The translations under genes were made by a program, and so were the position numbers. Shown one piece after another: positions 36,149-46,005 of a stretch of DNA of 64,000 bases. The stretch is from Paenibacillus sp. OVF10 (GTDB taxonomy: Bacteria > Bacillota > Bacilli > Paenibacillales > Paenibacillaceae), in assembly GCA_022836915.1 (NCBI GenBank), contig CP094668.1, positions 4,898,001 through 4,962,000 on the forward strand. Direction: 5' to 3'. The notes beneath the pieces were generated by a model that made no database searches, had not been told where the DNA came from, and worked only from the letters and a program-made list of their open reading frames with translations. The first letter of the stretch is position 1; each line of letters starts with the position of its first letter.

Positions 36149-39100
36149 TTAATAAATGTTCGACGTACTCAACGCAAGTTCGTTTATTTTAACTTCCGGG
36201 TTACTTACCACCTGTTGAATCATGGAAATAAAGTGTTTTTGAATCTGTTCAACGGTAGATAGGTCATACACATTGGCATTATACATCAATATGATCTTCA
36301 TGTTCTCATGGGGCTTGACGATCAAAGTAAAATCAAAACTATTGTGTTCTGTACCCCCAACATTCATAATTTCAAGCGGTATTTCGCCTTTTTGACCCAA
36401 ACTCTCCATTCGATGCTCTACCGGGAAGTTCTGATATACAACAACATGGTTAATCAGAGATTGTTTTTGCTTGGTCAGATTTTGAATATCATATAACGAA
36501 TACGTATCATACGCATGTGAATCCACAGCTTGTGCCTGATTCCTTTTCATAAAAGATATAAATGACTCATCGGCCTGAGCCTGCATACGAACCGGAATCG
36601 CATTAATAAATAATCCAATCATGCTTTCGATCCCAGGAATAACAGGCGGTCTGCCCGATACAACACTTCCGAATACAACATCATTGCTTTCATTGTATTG
36701 CTGCAACAATACACCCCAAGCAGTCTGAACTAACGTATAGAGCGTTACATGCTGCTGTTCCGCAATCTGTTTCATTTGTTCGATTAGTACATCATCCAAA
36801 TAACAGTTTAGCGTTCTGGAATCCTGTCTTTCATGTTTCGGTTTGATTTTTTCTCCAGGCAATTTCGTTTGCCCTTCATAACCTTCCAGGTAATGACTCC
36901 AATAGGTTATTGCACCTTGATGATCTTGCTGTTCCAGCCATTCAATGAATTGACTATACGGTGTTAATAGAGTCACTTGAGGCTTTCTATTTTCCCGAAT
37001 CGCAAAATAATTTTCAAATATCTCTTTGCTTACCAGAGACATACACCAGCCGTCCATCAAAATATGGTGAAAACTCCATATGACGCGGTATTCCTCATGC
37101 TTTGTTCGTAAAACAGACATGCGTATTAGCGAATCTCGTTGTAAGTCAAATCCTCTTGCCTTGTCCTGCTCAATATACTCGTCAACATACGTTTTACGTT
37201 GCAGCTCACTTGTGCCAGCTACATCTTCATAGATAAATTCAAATTCCTTCTCTTGATACACAATTTGAAGAGGGATGTCCACGAAATCACTGTAAAAATT
37301 AGTTCTTAATATCGCATGCCTTTGCATTAATTGATCCAAACTTTGCGCAAAAGAGGCAACATCGAAATCACCACGCATATCAAACATGATTTGTACAAAG
37401 TAAGCGCCCGAAATTGGATTCCGTTCACTTTCGTACAACATTTCCTTCTGTAATGGTGTAAGTGGGTACACATTTTCGATTCGACCGATGTGCCCAGTTT
37501 GTTCCACGATTTGATCCAATTGATCAATGGTTAATGACTTGCATGAAATATCACTTGGCGTAAGCTCGGTTTGTTCCTTCGTTACACAATGTTCAACGAC
37601 TCTATTAAGACCTTCCTTATAGAGACAAGCCAATTGCTCCATCGTTTCCCGGCGATATTGTTTTTGACTATAGTTAATGGACAGCGACAACCGACCCTCT
37701 GTAACAATGCCATTCATATTAAGTACAAAAGGTCTCTTGTTGTTTTCACTTACGGATGGTCCGCTGGAATAATGCGAGAATTTAATGCCATCTTGGCCCG
37801 AATCCTGATTCACCTGTCCCATATAGTTGAAACTAATTTCGGGATTTTTCTCTAACTTGAATCCTTCATTTCCATGTGACAAATACCTCGAAATCCCGTA
37901 ACCAATGCCTTTAGTTGGGATCTGACGCAGTCTTTCCTTGACGGTCTTAATCCTCCTTGATAAGTCAGCCCCGGACTCCATCGTAATCATAACGGGGTAC
38001 ATGCTCGTAAACCATCCCACTGTACGCGTAATGTCCAGCTCTGGCAGGATGTCTTCTCTACCGTGCCCTTCCAGATTTACAAGAATTTCTCCCATGCCTG
38101 TCCAATCATGAACTGCCATTCCCAATGCCGTTAGCAATATATCATTAATTTCCGTATTGTACGCATGATGTGTCTGCTTTAATAATTGCTCCGTTTCCGC
38201 TGCTGTCCAATGAATGGTGATCGTTTCACTATCTTTGCCAATCGTCTCATCACAATCCATATCTTTTGGCAGCGGGCTTAGCTGGGCCTGCTCCACACGA
38301 CTCCAGTATGGATTCTCTTGCTTCATCGCCGGGCTATCTGCAAACGTAGACAATTGTTCTGCCCATTGTTTAAACGAGGTCGTTTTTTGAGGAAGCTGGA
38401 TTTCTTGGCCTCTCAAGAACTGATCATGTCCTGTCTGAATATCTTCATATAAAATACGCCATGAAACCCCGTCTACCAACAAATGATGGATGGCAATAAG
38501 CAGGTGATCCCCTACAGCACATTGGAACAACCCAAGTTTGATCAAAGGCCCGTGAGACAGATCCATACCGCTCTGAATTTCTTTTGCTTTATTTTCAATG
38601 AACGATGCAGGATCTGCTTCTGTTTTGAGATCAACGATTTCAAGGCTGTATAATCCATCTTCGTCTGCCCCTCGATTCCACGCTTCATATCCACCTTCAG
38701 GCGCTTGACGATAAAGGATGCGGAGAGCATCATGCTGTTTAACGATCTTATCCATGATGCTGTGAATAAAGCGGACATCAAACCCTTTTTCACGAAAGAA
38801 CATCATTTCCTGATTGTAATGATGTGCGTCCACCATATTTTGATCAAAGAACCAGCGCTGAACAGGTGTCAGCATCACTTGTCCCCTAACTTCCCCTTGG
38901 TCAGAAATAGTACTCACAGATGTAACGTGTTCACTCAACTCTGCTACTGTTGGATAGGTGAAGAAATGCTTCATTTCCACTTTATACCCTGCTTGAAGCA
39001 GTCGTGAGGAAACTTGAATACATTTAATCGAATCGCCCCCGAGTTCAAAGAAATGATCTGATGTGCTAATCTTTTGAACACCAAGCACAGCTTCCCAGGC

Positions 39101-42100
39101 AGAGACGATCGCTTGTTCTACAGCGTTCTGCGGCGCCATATACTCGGTCCCTTTTTGCATATGTTCTTGTGGAGATGGCAATGCCTTTCGGTCAACCTTT
39201 CCATTGGAAGTTAACGGTATATGCTCTAATTGAACAAAATAAGACGGGATCATATAATCCGGAATTTCATGAGATAATGCCATTCTGATTTTCTTCGCTG
39301 TCAGTGAGCTGTGGCCTTTCCAATACGCACACAACTGCTTCGAACCATCCTCATGCTCACGGGCAATAACGACTGCTTCCTGAATGAAGTCTATTTGCAA
39401 AAGCGCAGTTTCCACTTCGCCAAGCTCAATTCGGTAACCGCGAATTTTCACTTGATGATCGATTCGTCCCAGATATTCAATATTTCCATCCGGCAACCAT
39501 CTTGCGGCATCTCCTGTGCGATACATTTTCCCTTCTGTAATCCAGGGGTGATCAACAAATTTCTCCGCGGTTAAATCAGGCCGGTTCAGATAACCTCTGG
39601 CAAGGCCCTCACCTGCTACAACTAATTCTCCCTGAACACCGATCGGTTGAATGCGTTGATGTTTATCCAGAATATAGGTCTGCAACGTCGGGATTGGTTT
39701 TCCAATATTGCTCTTTCCAGCATGTATTTCAATGTCGGTTATTTCCTTATAAGTTACATGAACCGTTGTTTCGGTTATCCCATACATATTAATTAACTGG
39801 ATAAATGGATATTTCAGCTTCCATTCCTTCAATAACACGGGATTGAGGGCTTCTCCTCCAAAAATCACTTTTCTTAATTTCAGATCTGCTGCATGACCTG
39901 CCAGTTCTTCCTGAAGAAGATGATAGAAATACGTTGGCGTTTGATTCAATATCGTCACTTGCTCGTCTTTTAACAATTGTAGAAATTGTTCCGGACTTTT
40001 TGCCGTCATTTGAGGTACGATAACCAGTTTTCCGCCATAGAGCAATGCCCCATACATTTCCCATACCGAAAAATCAAAACAAAAAGAATGGAATAATGTC
40101 CATGTATCTGATGCATTAAAATCAAACAAATTTTTACTATTGAACAACAATCGCACCACATTTTTATGTTCAATACATGTCCCTTTTGGTTTACCTGTTG
40201 TTCCTGAGGTATAAATTACATATGCCAGGCCTGTTGGTGCAGCAGTCACTCCCAAGTTGGAATGATCTTCATGATAGGACTCAGATAGATCCAGGCAAAC
40301 GACCTTTCCTGCAAAAGAGATGCGTTCTTGCAAATGACTTTGCAGCAATAATACATGTACACCCGAATCCTCAAGCATGTAGTTTACACGATCCTCTGGA
40401 TATTCGGGATCAATCGGCACGTATGCACCACCCGCTTTCAAAATCGCAAGGATTCCTACAACCATGTCTAGCGAACGATCAGCGATGATCCCGACTAACT
40501 GATCATTTTGAATGCCTTTAGCCTTCAGCGTTCTTGCCAATTGGTTGGCTTTCTCGTTCAGCCCTTGATAGTTCAAATGTTGATCCTCAAATACAACCGC
40601 AACGTGTGCAGGAGTCCTTGCCGCCTGTTCCTCAAACAGTCCATGAATTGTCTTGTCCATTGGATATTCAGCCATAGAATCATTAAACTGTTCCAAAATT
40701 TGTGTTTTCTCCTGTGTTGTCGTCAAGTCAATGTCATGGATCGGAATATTCGGATTGTTGACCACTTGCTTCAACATCTGAATCAAATGACCTTGAATGC
40801 GTTCTACGCTTGCCCGATCATAGACGTTAGCATTGTAATAGAACATGCATTTCATGGATTGGCCTGGTTTAATAATCAGGTTAAAGTCATAATTCGTTTG
40901 TTCATCTGCTTCTACATTCGTAATCCGAAGAGTTGTCTCCTCCTGATCCCCAAACTGTTCCATAATGCCCTGTACAGGATAATTCTCGAATATCAGGATA
41001 TGATCAATCAAATTTTGCTTTTGCGATGTTTCCGCTTGAATCTCGTATAACGGATACGTGTCATGTGGATGCGAAGCCACAGCTTGTTCCTGATTCCGTT
41101 TCATAACCGCTGCAAATGTCTCGTTACCTTTAGTCTGAACGCGTACAGGAATGGTATTGATGAATAAACCAATGATTCGCTCAACTCCGACAATCGCCGC
41201 AGGTCTGCCCGACACCACGCTTCCGAATACAACATCCTCACTGCCGTTATATATCTGTAGCAACATTCCCCAGGCTGTCTGCATGAACGTATTCAGCGTC
41301 ACCTGATTCTGACTGGCGACTTGTGCGATTTGTCCGGTTAATTCCCGACTAAGTGTACAAATCATATGCTCTGAATGATATTCATCACTCTTCGTAATTG
41401 AATGTTCTTTTGGCAAAGTGGTCTGCTCATCATAACCTTGCAAATAGTCACTCCAGTATTTCAGGGATTCTTCATGATCTTGGTTGTCCAGCCATTCAAT
41501 ATAGTGTTTGTATGGAATCGTACTCTTTGCCTCCAGTTTTCGTTGTTCCTGGATAGCAAAGTATCCATCAAACAACTCCTGGATTACAAGAGACAGGCAC
41601 CAGCCATCCATCAAAATATGATGATAATTCCAAATGAAACGATAGGTTTGGTCATCCGTTCGCAAGATCGAAATACGCATTAACACATCCTGAGACAGGT
41701 CGAAACCTTTCATTTTATCTGCTCTTGTATATTCTGCCACGTATGCTTCACGATCTTCTTCATTCATCTCACGCAAATCTTCGTATATTAGCCCATTCCG
41801 TTTATGACGGTATACCACTTGCAGAGGTCCATTCTTCCATTTGCTATGAAAATTTGTTCTGAGAATCGAATTACGCTGCATCAACTGATCCAGACTCTTC
41901 GTAAAAGCTTCCACGTCTAACGAACCATGAAGATCCAGCGTGGTTTGAAGGAAATACGCTTCAGACTTTGAATGAAGCAAATGATGAAAGAACATCCCAT
42001 TTTGCATCGGTGACAAAGCATATATATCTTCGATTTCACCAATGTGTTCCGATTCTTGAACAAATCCTTCTAATTCTTCAATCGTAATTCCTTTTACCGT

Positions 42101-45100
42101 TAGATCACTTGGTGTACATTCCGGCTTCTCTTTTGTCACACAATGCATCACTATTTCTTGCAGATGATCTCTAAAATATGTTACCACTCGCTCCATCGTT
42201 TCTTTTTGATATTGGGTGCGACTATACCGAAGTGACAACGTCAATTTGCCTTCCACAATTAAGGCATTCATATTGATAAGAACATTTCTTCTGTGATTGT
42301 CGCTTGCTGTTGCTCCGCCTGGATAGGGAGAGATCTGCATCCCACTATTCTGAAGATCCTGATCAAATTGTCCCAAATAGTTAAAACTAATTTCAGGATT
42401 CAAGGTAAAGGGCATTTCTTGCTGATGTGCACTTAAATATCGTAAAATACCATAACCAATCCCTTTTTTAGGGATTTGACGAATCATTTCTTTGTTTGTT
42501 TTGATGAAAAGAGACATATTTGAACTTGTTTCCATATCAAGTACAACCGGATACTGGCTTGTAAACCATCCGATCGTTCGTGTAATATCGAGATCCGGTA
42601 TAATTTGTTCTCTTCCATGTCCCTCCAGATTGACCAGCACTTTATCCATGCCTGTCCATTGGTGAATAGACATGCCTAGTGCATTGAGCAGCAAATCGCT
42701 AATCTCCGTTTTATAAGCACGATTCGCTTGTTTTAATAATTGCTCCGTTTCTGCCGCTGACCATTCCATCGTGATTTCTTCACTGTCTTTTTCCAGTGCA
42801 TGATCCGCTTTAAAATCTGTAGGTAAGGGCTTATATTTTGCTTGTTCAATTTCATTCCAATATGCAATCTCTTGCGTTATCGCATCACTGTTCGCATACA
42901 ACTGGAGCTGTTCTGCCCATAATTGAAAGGAAGCCGTTTTTTGCGGTAGTTGAATGGGTTCGCCATCACTTAATTGTTCATAACCCCTCGATAGGTCTTC
43001 GATCAAAATTCGCCATGAAACTCCGTCGATGACTAGATGATGAATAACGATTAGTAGATGATCTCCGTCTGCACATTGAAATACGCCCAGCTTCATCAAG
43101 GGTCCACGTTCCACGTTAAACGTGCTTTGCATTTCATTTGCTTTCTTCTCGATTTCTTGAGACGGATCTGCTAATGACTTAAAGTCCATCACTTCAAGTG
43201 TATATAAGGATTCCTTTTCCTGCCCTTCATTCCACGCTTCATACCCCCGCTCCGTATGGCGATATACCATACGAAGTGCATCATGATGCTCACTCAGTTT
43301 ATCGAATACACGGCGAAGTGTGGCTTCATGAAAACCTTCTTTCCGATACAACATCACGGACTGATTATAATGATTGGCGTCCACCTTGTATTGCTCAAAA
43401 AACCAATGCTGAATTGGAGTCAGCATCACTTTTCCAGTGATGATTCCCTGTTCTGACAGGGTACTTATGGGTTGAACATAGGGAATCAAGCTTGCTATGG
43501 TTGGATTTTTAAACAGATGATCCATCTGCACCTGGTAACCTGCTTGATATAACCTCGAAGAAACTTGAATGGATTTAATCGAATCTCCTCCAAGCTCGAA
43601 GAAATTATCCAAAATCCCAATGTTCTTTACCCCAAGTACCTCTTCCCAGATCGATACAAGTTGTTGTTCCACCATCGTTCGGGGTGCTTCGTACTCCATG
43701 CCCTTCAACATATGTTCTTTGGGAGCAGGCAAAGCTTTGCGATCGATTTTCCCGTTAGACGTGAGCGGCATCTGATCCAGCTGTACAAAATAGGACGGAA
43801 TCATGTAGTTTGGCAGCTGCTGGGACAGCGCCTCCCGCAGTTCCCCGATCGTGATTGCATCCTCTCCTACCAGGTACGCACATAATTGTTTGGTTCCCGT
43901 TTCATCTTCTCTGGCTATGACGATGGCCTCTTTTATCTGGGTACTATTTAGAAGAGACGTCTCCACTTCACCAAGTTCAATCCGGTGTCCACGAATTTTC
44001 TCTTGATGATCTACCCTTCCTATATACTCTAAGTTCCCATCGGGCAGCCATCTTGCGAAGTCACCTGTCTTGTACATTTTTGCTCCCGAAACAAATGGAT
44101 CATCTACGAATTTCTCCGCCGTCAGATCTGGACGGTTCAAATAACCTTTGGAGAGCCCTGCTCCTGCTACACATAATTCTCCCTGAACTCCAATAGGCTG
44201 CAATTCATTCCGTTCTCCTAAAATATAGACTCTATTGTTCGCTATAGGCTTCCCGATTGAGATATTTTGATCTGCCGACTTGATCGACAGAACTGTGGAT
44301 ACAACACTATTTTCAGTTGGACCGTATTCATTACACACTTCGATGCGTGGATTGATGCGCTGTAATTTGTGTATTAAGGCAGGAACAATCTTCTCTCCCG
44401 CAGCCACCACATTTTTCATGGATCTCCAATCTTCCGCGCTTACTTGTTCCAACAGTGTCATCAAGAAACTGGGTGGACTTTGAATGTGCGTGATCTCCTG
44501 TTTTTTGATCATCGTATTGATGGCTACAGCATCTTTACACTGTTGCTGGTTTAACAAGTACACTGTCGAGCCAGATATCATCGGACCAAAGAAATGAGTA
44601 ATAAATGAATCAAAAACGAAAGGATTCAGCATTAATACCCGATCATCTCCGGTAAAATGATAAAAATCCGATTTCCATTGCAGGGAATTCACAATGCTGG
44701 CATGTTCAATCATTACGCCTTTGGGATAACCTGTTGTTCCAGACGTGTAGATCATGTATGCCAAATCACTGGAGATCGCTCCATCTACCAAATTTAAATG
44801 ATGATCATGGTGATTTATTTCAGAATCCAGAATGACACATGTCCCTGCATAATGTTCCGGCTTCTGTATATGACCTTGATGCAGCAACCAAGCAACTTTT
44901 GAATCCTCAAGGATATAGTGAATACGATCTGGCGGATATTCCGGATCGATTGGGACATATGCCCCGCCAGCTTTTAGAATACCGAATAAACCTATGATCA
45001 TCTCAAGTGAGCGCTCTGCCATAATGCCAACGAACTGACCCGCCTGCACCCCCTTAGCTTGAAGCAATCGGGCCAATTGGTTGGATTTTTGATTTAACTC

Positions 45101-45970
45101 TCTGTACGTTAACTGTCTATTCTCAAATACGACTGCCGGATGGTCCGGTGTTCGTTCCACCTGTTCTTCAAATAATTGATGCATCGTCTTGTTCTGTGGA
45201 TACCCCACCCTTGTATCGTTAAAGTCAAATAACAGCTTGTTTCGATGAAACTCCGATAACATATCGACATGACTTAACTCCAGATCAGGTTGGTACAGCA
45301 CAACGGATAACAATTGGTCAAGATGTTCTACAACTTGAACCATATACTCTCGATCATAACGATCATCATCATAAACTAATCTTAACTGAATGGAGTCGTT
45401 CTCCAGATCAAAGTGGAACATTGTCGCCGCTTTTACGTTATTTTCATCAAGGGCAGGATGAATTTCATTCAACGAAACCAAGGTATGAATTAGAGGTACA
45501 TGGTTCGAATCATACTGAACATTTAAACGTTCAACCATTTTTCTGAAAGGGATTCGTTGATGCTGAATGGCTTCGGTTAAACTGGTCTTCACTTGATTAA
45601 ATAAGGATTTGAATGACATCACATGATTGATATTATTTTTTAAGACAAGAACCTTATTCGAAAGCGATAGATCATTGTTCTTTTCTTCCATCGTTGGTAT
45701 GCCAATAATCATCTTGGTTTCATTCGAGTATTTATATAACAGACACTGAACTCCCGTTAATAAGATCGTATATATCGCCATAGGAGCATTGCGCGACATG
45801 GACTTGATTTTATATGAGACATCAGCTGACAAAGACTTATATATATCATTCTGGTGCTGCGTATCGTCTGGGTGTTTGGAGGTTGTCTTGCAATAAGGCA
45901 AATGAACAAGATGATCATCATCTTCAAATCGGCTTGCCCAATACGATTCCTGTTTCTTAAAAATAGACAT
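36149..45970 (-). CDS. Two-module NRPS, MycB/ItuB-like: half C-A-T-E-C-A-T-E-C
   Basis: 3273 residues in one unbroken frame. The start is a C-terminal half of a condensation domain (SYWASRFEDDD, no HHxxxDG), the form I recall for iturin-family second subunits. Domain order: A1 ~265-770 (TSGTTGYPKG), T1 ~790 (LGGDSIKS), E1 ~860-1300 (HHLVIDGVSW), C ~1310-1750 (HHILMDGW), A2 ~1775-2280 (TSGTTGKPKG), T2 ~2308 (LGGDSIKC), E2 ~2380-2800 (HHLLVDGVSW), C ~2820-3260 (HHILMDGW). The GGDSIK form of both T domains suits a following E domain. Pocket residues aligned to GrsA: A2 reads DFWNIGMVHK, the canonical Thr code; A1 reads DSTQVAEVVK, between known His and Tyr codes. So D-X then D-Thr are expected. 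The protein stops just after a complete C domain, with no further module or thioesterase. It starts 35 bases after the MycA-like stop. Confidence 0.92.
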   Translation of the reverse strand: MSIFKKQESYWASRFEDDDHLVHLPYCKTTSKHPDDTQHQNDIYKSLSADVSYKIKSMSRNAPMAIYTILLTGVQCLLYKYSNETKMIIGIPTMEEKNNDLSLSNKVLVLKNNINHVMSFKSLFNQVKTSLTEAIQHQRIPFRKMVERLNVQYDSNHVPLIHTLVSLNEIHPALDENNVKAATMFHFDLENDSIQLRLVYDDDRYDREYMVQVVEHLDQLLSVVLYQPDLELSHVDMLSEFHRNKLLFDFNDTRVGYPQNKTMHQLFEEQVERTPDHPAVVFENRQLTYRELNQKSNQLARLLQAKGVQAGQFVGIMAERSLEMIIGLFGILKAGGAYVPIDPEYPPDRIHYILEDSKVAWLLHQGHIQKPEHYAGTCVILDSEINHHDHHLNLVDGAISSDLAYMIYTSGTTGYPKGVMIEHASIVNSLQWKSDFYHFTGDDRVLMLNPFVFDSFITHFFGPMISGSTVYLLNQQQCKDAVAINTMIKKQEITHIQSPPSFLMTLLEQVSAEDWRSMKNVVAAGEKIVPALIHKLQRINPRIEVCNEYGPTENSVVSTVLSIKSADQNISIGKPIANNRVYILGERNELQPIGVQGELCVAGAGLSKGYLNRPDLTAEKFVDDPFVSGAKMYKTGDFARWLPDGNLEYIGRVDHQEKIRGHRIELGEVETSLLNSTQIKEAIVIAREDETGTKQLCAYLVGEDAITIGELREALSQQLPNYMIPSYFVQLDQMPLTSNGKIDRKALPAPKEHMLKGMEYEAPRTMVEQQLVSIWEEVLGVKNIGILDNFFELGGDSIKSIQVSSRLYQAGYQVQMDHLFKNPTIASLIPYVQPISTLSEQGIITGKVMLTPIQHWFFEQYKVDANHYNQSVMLYRKEGFHEATLRRVFDKLSEHHDALRMVYRHTERGYEAWNEGQEKESLYTLEVMDFKSLADPSQEIEKKANEMQSTFNVERGPLMKLGVFQCADGDHLLIVIHHLVIDGVSWRILIEDLSRGYEQLSDGEPIQLPQKTASFQLWAEQLQLYANSDAITQEIAYWNEIEQAKYKPLPTDFKADHALEKDSEEITMEWSAAETEQLLKQANRAYKTEISDLLLNALGMSIHQWTGMDKVLVNLEGHGREQIIPDLDITRTIGWFTSQYPVVLDMETSSNMSLFIKTNKEMIRQIPKKGIGYGILRYLSAHQQEMPFTLNPEISFNYLGQFDQDLQNSGMQISPYPGGATASDNHRRNVLINMNALIVEGKLTLSLRYSRTQYQKETMERVVTYFRDHLQEIVMHCVTKEKPECTPSDLTVKGITIEELEGFVQESEHIGEIEDIYALSPMQNGMFFHHLLHSKSEAYFLQTTLDLHGSLDVEAFTKSLDQLMQRNSILRTNFHSKWKNGPLQVVYRHKRNGLIYEDLREMNEEDREAYVAEYTRADKMKGFDLSQDVLMRISILRTDDQTYRFIWNYHHILMDGWCLSLVIQELFDGYFAIQEQRKLEAKSTIPYKHYIEWLDNQDHEESLKYWSDYLQGYDEQTTLPKEHSITKSDEYHSEHMICTLSRELTGQIAQVASQNQVTLNTFMQTAWGMLLQIYNGSEDVVFGSVVSGRPAAIVGVERIIGLFINTIPVRVQTKGNETFAAVMKRNQEQAVASHPHDTYPLYEIQAETSQKQNLIDHILIFENYPVQGIMEQFGDQEETTLRITNVEADEQTNYDFNLIIKPGQSMKCMFYYNANVYDRASVERIQGHLIQMLKQVVNNPNIPIHDIDLTTTQEKTQILEQFNDSMAEYPMDKTIHGLFEEQAARTPAHVAVVFEDQHLNYQGLNEKANQLARTLKAKGIQNDQLVGIIADRSLDMVVGILAILKAGGAYVPIDPEYPEDRVNYMLEDSGVHVLLLQSHLQERISFAGKVVCLDLSESYHEDHSNLGVTAAPTGLAYVIYTSGTTGKPKGTCIEHKNVVRLLFNSKNLFDFNASDTWTLFHSFCFDFSVWEMYGALLYGGKLVIVPQMTAKSPEQFLQLLKDEQVTILNQTPTYFYHLLQEELAGHAADLKLRKVIFGGEALNPVLLKEWKLKYPFIQLINMYGITETTVHVTYKEITDIEIHAGKSNIGKPIPTLQTYILDKHQRIQPIGVQGELVVAGEGLARGYLNRPDLTAEKFVDHPWITEGKMYRTGDAARWLPDGNIEYLGRIDHQVKIRGYRIELGEVETALLQIDFIQEAVVIAREHEDGSKQLCAYWKGHSSLTAKKIRMALSHEIPDYMIPSYFVQLEHIPLTSNGKVDRKALPSPQEHMQKGTEYMAPQNAVEQAIVSAWEAVLGVQKISTSDHFFELGGDSIKCIQVSSRLLQAGYKVEMKHFFTYPTVAELSEHVTSVSTISDQGEVRGQVMLTPVQRWFFDQNMVDAHHYNQEMMFFREKGFDVRFIHSIMDKIVKQHDALRILYRQAPEGGYEAWNRGADEDGLYSLEIVDLKTEADPASFIENKAKEIQSGMDLSHGPLIKLGLFQCAVGDHLLIAIHHLLVDGVSWRILYEDIQTGHDQFLRGQEIQLPQKTTSFKQWAEQLSTFADSPAMKQENPYWSRVEQAQLSPLPKDMDCDETIGKDSETITIHWTAAETEQLLKQTHHAYNTEINDILLTALGMAVHDWTGMGEILVNLEGHGREDILPELDITRTVGWFTSMYPVMITMESGADLSRRIKTVKERLRQIPTKGIGYGISRYLSHGNEGFKLEKNPEISFNYMGQVNQDSGQDGIKFSHYSSGPSVSENNKRPFVLNMNGIVTEGRLSLSINYSQKQYRRETMEQLACLYKEGLNRVVEHCVTKEQTELTPSDISCKSLTIDQLDQIVEQTGHIGRIENVYPLTPLQKEMLYESERNPISGAYFVQIMFDMRGDFDVASFAQSLDQLMQRHAILRTNFYSDFVDIPLQIVYQEKEFEFIYEDVAGTSELQRKTYVDEYIEQDKARGFDLQRDSLIRMSVLRTKHEEYRVIWSFHHILMDGWCMSLVSKEIFENYFAIRENRKPQVTLLTPYSQFIEWLEQQDHQGAITYWSHYLEGYEGQTKLPGEKIKPKHERQDSRTLNCYLDDVLIEQMKQIAEQQHVTLYTLVQTAWGVLLQQYNESNDVVFGSVVSGRPPVIPGIESMIGLFINAIPVRMQAQADESFISFMKRNQAQAVDSHAYDTYSLYDIQNLTKQKQSLINHVVVYQNFPVEHRMESLGQKGEIPLEIMNVGGTEHNSFDFTLIVKPHENMKIILMYNANVYDLSTVEQIQKHFISMIQQVVSNPEVKINELALSTSNIY

Positions 45971-46005
45971 ACGGCACCCCGATCACATTTATATTTTTAG
46001 TTAAC

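Noticed and set aside
36149..37500. Terminal C domain as a fungal-type CT release domain
   Set aside because: It has the normal HHILMDGW motif and close similarity to the internal D-acceptor C domain. The MycA-like subunit also ends in a C domain, so a natural subunit boundary is simpler.
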